7,252 bases of DNA from CAZTME01 sp964614795 (GTDB taxonomy: Bacteria; Patescibacteriota; Microgenomatia; UBA1400; PJMF01). Position 1 is the first letter of the stretch. Each line of letters starts with the position of its first letter. This document shows positions 5,890 through 7,252 of this stretch, in pieces. A program made the position numbers and the translations under genes. Under the pieces are notes generated by a model that made no database searches, had not been told where the DNA came from, and saw only the letters and a program-made list of their open reading frames with translations. The stretch is from NCBI GenBank assembly GCA_964614795.1, contig CAZTME010000060.1, positions 1 to 7,252 of the forward strand, written 5' to 3'.

Positions 5890-6837
5890 ATGCTCAATAA
5901 AATTAAAAATTTAGCCAAAAAAGCTCATATCGACCTTAAATACTCGCTTCGTATTTTTGCCACCGGTTTTGCCATGGGATCAGCCGACTTAGTTCCGGGA
6001 GTTTCCGGAGGAACCATCGCATTTTTAGCTGGTATTTATGAAGAATTGATCGAAGGAATTAAAACACTTAGTGGTAAAACCATCAAGTTATTTTTACAAA
6101 GAAAATTTACTTTAGCTTGGCAAAGTGTTCCATTTTCCTTTTTCATTCCTCTAGCTTTAGGATTATTTTCTGCGATCTTTATTTTAGCATCATTAATTAC
6201 CTATCTTCTAGAAAATCAGGCCGAATTTGTCTGGGCTTTTTTCTTTGGTTTGGTAGTCGCTTCTGCATTCGTTGTCAGTAAAAGAATTAAAAAATGGACT
6301 CTCAAAGATTTGATCATTGGATTGCTTTCTGCAATTTTTGCCTATTGGTTAGTGGGTTTGGTACCGGTAGAAACATCTTCCAATCCATTAATGTTTTTCT
6401 TTGCCGGTTTTATAGCTATTTGCGCCATGATTTTGCCGGGAATTTCCGGTTCGTTCATTTTAGTGATTATGGGCAAGTATGAGCAAATTCTTTCTGCGGT
6501 TACTCAAAAAGACTTTTTCACTCTTATTTTAGTAATTTTGGGAGCAGTGGCTGGTTTAGCTGTTTTCTCTAGGGTTTTATCTTGGGCATTTGCCAAACAT
6601 CACGACTTATTGATCGCTATTTTGACAGGCTTTATGATTGGATCGCTTCGCAAAATTTGGCCATGGAAAGAAGTTATCGAAACTAGGATCAACCACAAAG
6701 GCTTGGAAGTGCCATTAGTGGAAAAAAATGTTTTACCTTCAGAATTATCGCCTGAAGTCTTGATGATTTTTTTAATTGGCATCATTGGTTTTTCATTGAT
6801 TATCATTCTAGAAAAGATTGCCAATCAAAAGAAATAA
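5890..6837 (+). CDS. DUF368 membrane protein, undecaprenyl-phosphate translocase (PopT) family
   Basis: DUF368 proteins have been reported to move undecaprenyl phosphate from the outer to the inner leaflet for reuse; that is family knowledge. From Met at 5890 the protein is 315 residues. The two hallmark re-entrant-type motifs are present: GFAMGSADLVPGVSGGTIAF (residues 26-45) and AICAMILPGISGSFILVIMG (176-195). These near-repeats (PGVSGG and PGISGS) suggest an internal duplication. Hydrophobic segments lie at about 84-106, 111-131, 142-158, 166-192, 210-226, 239-252 and 291-307, and the C-terminus is basic. The frame is also open upstream to a GTG at 5764. I prefer 5890 because the extra 42 residues are unlike the family, the family motif normally lies near the N-terminus, and a TATAAT sits at 5829-5834. 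The gene is divergent from the zinc-ribbon-uppS pair, so carrier synthesis and recycling lie side by side. Confidence 0.93.
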   Translation: MLNKIKNLAKKAHIDLKYSLRIFATGFAMGSADLVPGVSGGTIAFLAGIYEELIEGIKTLSGKTIKLFLQRKFTLAWQSVPFSFFIPLALGLFSAIFILASLITYLLENQAEFVWAFFFGLVVASAFVVSKRIKKWTLKDLIIGLLSAIFAYWLVGLVPVETSSNPLMFFFAGFIAICAMILPGISGSFILVIMGKYEQILSAVTQKDFFTLILVILGAVAGLAVFSRVLSWAFAKHHDLLIAILTGFMIGSLRKIWPWKEVIETRINHKGLEVPLVEKNVLPSELSPEVLMIFLIGIIGFSLIIILEKIANQKK

Positions 6838-6986
6838 ATCTAGATCTTCATGTTTGCTTGAGTTAGTCTCTAAAATATATAAAAATCTACTTACTTGATT
6901 TATTTGCAAAACATTTAATTCTTTTAACTGGATTCATAACTTGTTAGTTTACAAGAATAATTGTTTGTCTTTTTTTGATATCAAAA
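6838..6986. other. Convergent spacer with weak hairpins
   Basis: Two genes end towards each other here. CTTGT-TAGTTT-ACAAG (about 6941-6956) is a 5-bp hairpin, followed after a gap by a plus-strand T-rich run (6971-6976), a possible weak terminator for the DUF368 gene. TTTTGATATCAAAA (6973-6986) is an exact 14-bp palindrome touching the stop codon of the minus-strand gene. No gene is visible. Confidence 0.35.
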
Positions 6987-7252
6987 TTATTTTCGAGCTC
7001 TTGCTATCCTTACCGCCAAATACAATAACATTACTTGCCACATGATAAAGAAAAAAGAAAACCAGTTGGCAAACATGGCAATGATACGACAGCCGAAAAA
7101 ATAATTGGTTGAACAGCTAAAAAATAATTGTGTGATTGGCACAATAATTAAAAGCCAGCAAATTTTGACAACTAAAAAAATTAATGACGGTAACAAAATT
7201 AGCCATTGATATCTTTTTTTCTCCAACAATGAATAAATTGATTGATACGGAT
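6987..7252 (-). CDS. Small membrane protein of unknown function, 5' end probably outside window
   Basis: The minus-strand frame runs from the right edge to TAA at 6989-6987. The first possible start inside the window is a TTG at 7229 (80 residues). The frame stays open above it through seven more codons (Pro-Tyr-Gln-Ser-Ile-Tyr-Ser) to the edge, and no Shine-Dalgarno precedes the TTG, so a start beyond the window is more likely. Counting from the TTG, there are two strong membrane segments, about 8-36 (starting WLILLPSLIFLVV) and 49-73 (ending MLLYLAV). A cysteine-containing loop (C39, C47) lies between them, and the basic tail RIARARK (74-80) predicts a cytoplasmic C-terminus. I do not recognise a family. 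The composition (Phe, Ile, Trp, few charges) is typical of an integral membrane protein. It converges on the DUF368 gene. Confidence 0.6.
   Translation of the reverse strand, partial: PYQSIYSLLEKKRYQWLILLPSLIFLVVKICWLLIIVPITQLFFSCSTNYFFGCRIIAMFANWFSFFFIMWQVMLLYLAVRIARARK

Noticed and set aside
1..7252. Alternative genetic code with TGA as glycine, as in some Patescibacteria
   Set aside because: All genes are full-length without in-frame TGA and their glycine motifs use GGN codons.
1..7252. CRISPR array, insertion sequence or attachment site
   Set aside because: No regularly spaced repeats, transposase-like ORF or flanking duplications were seen.

Overview
The window is compact, AT-rich bacterial DNA with eight protein genes and no RNA gene, mobile element or CRISPR array that I can see. 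The content points to the Patescibacteria (Candidate Phyla Radiation): a DUF4012 protein, a minimal RecO, a four-helix holin-like membrane domain fused to an alkaline-phosphatase-superfamily domain, and short gene-less spacers. The placement rests on gene content and composition only, and I cannot name a lineage. The genetic code looks standard: glycines use GGN codons and no gene is broken by in-frame TGA. All eight stop codons are TAA or TAG.

Layout. Positions 1-695 (+) are the 3' part of a DUF4012 gene that enters from the left. A spacer at 696-976 carries a repeat cluster and the likely recO promoter. recO (977-1525, +) and the membrane phosphodiesterase-like gene (1574-3685, +) are 48 bp apart and probably share a transcript. 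They converge on a minus-strand slipin gene (3758-4522), with hairpins in the 72-bp gap. A gene-less stretch (4523-4815) holds the slipin promoter, a perfect 8+8 bp palindrome and a stray hairpin. Next come uppS (4816-5538, -) and a 60-residue zinc-ribbon gene (5560-5742, -) 21 bp apart, an evident operon. Across a divergent promoter region lies a DUF368 gene (5890-6837, +). The right edge holds the 3' part of a small membrane-protein gene on the minus strand (6987-7252), which runs out of the window.

How the genes fit together. UppS makes undecaprenyl diphosphate, the C55 carrier for cell-wall and surface glycans. DUF368 proteins (PopT) have been reported to return undecaprenyl phosphate across the membrane. 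The two genes are divergent neighbours sharing one short control region, so the right half looks like a lipid-carrier synthesis and recycling module, with an uncharacterised zinc-ribbon protein co-transcribed with uppS. The slipin and the holin-phosphatase protein are also membrane proteins, but their link to this pathway is only by proximity.

I did not find a clearly new multi-gene system. The most interesting points are the carrier-lipid cluster with its zinc-ribbon partner, the predicted cytoplasmic side of the phosphodiesterase domain, and the symmetric repeats in the two longest spacers.
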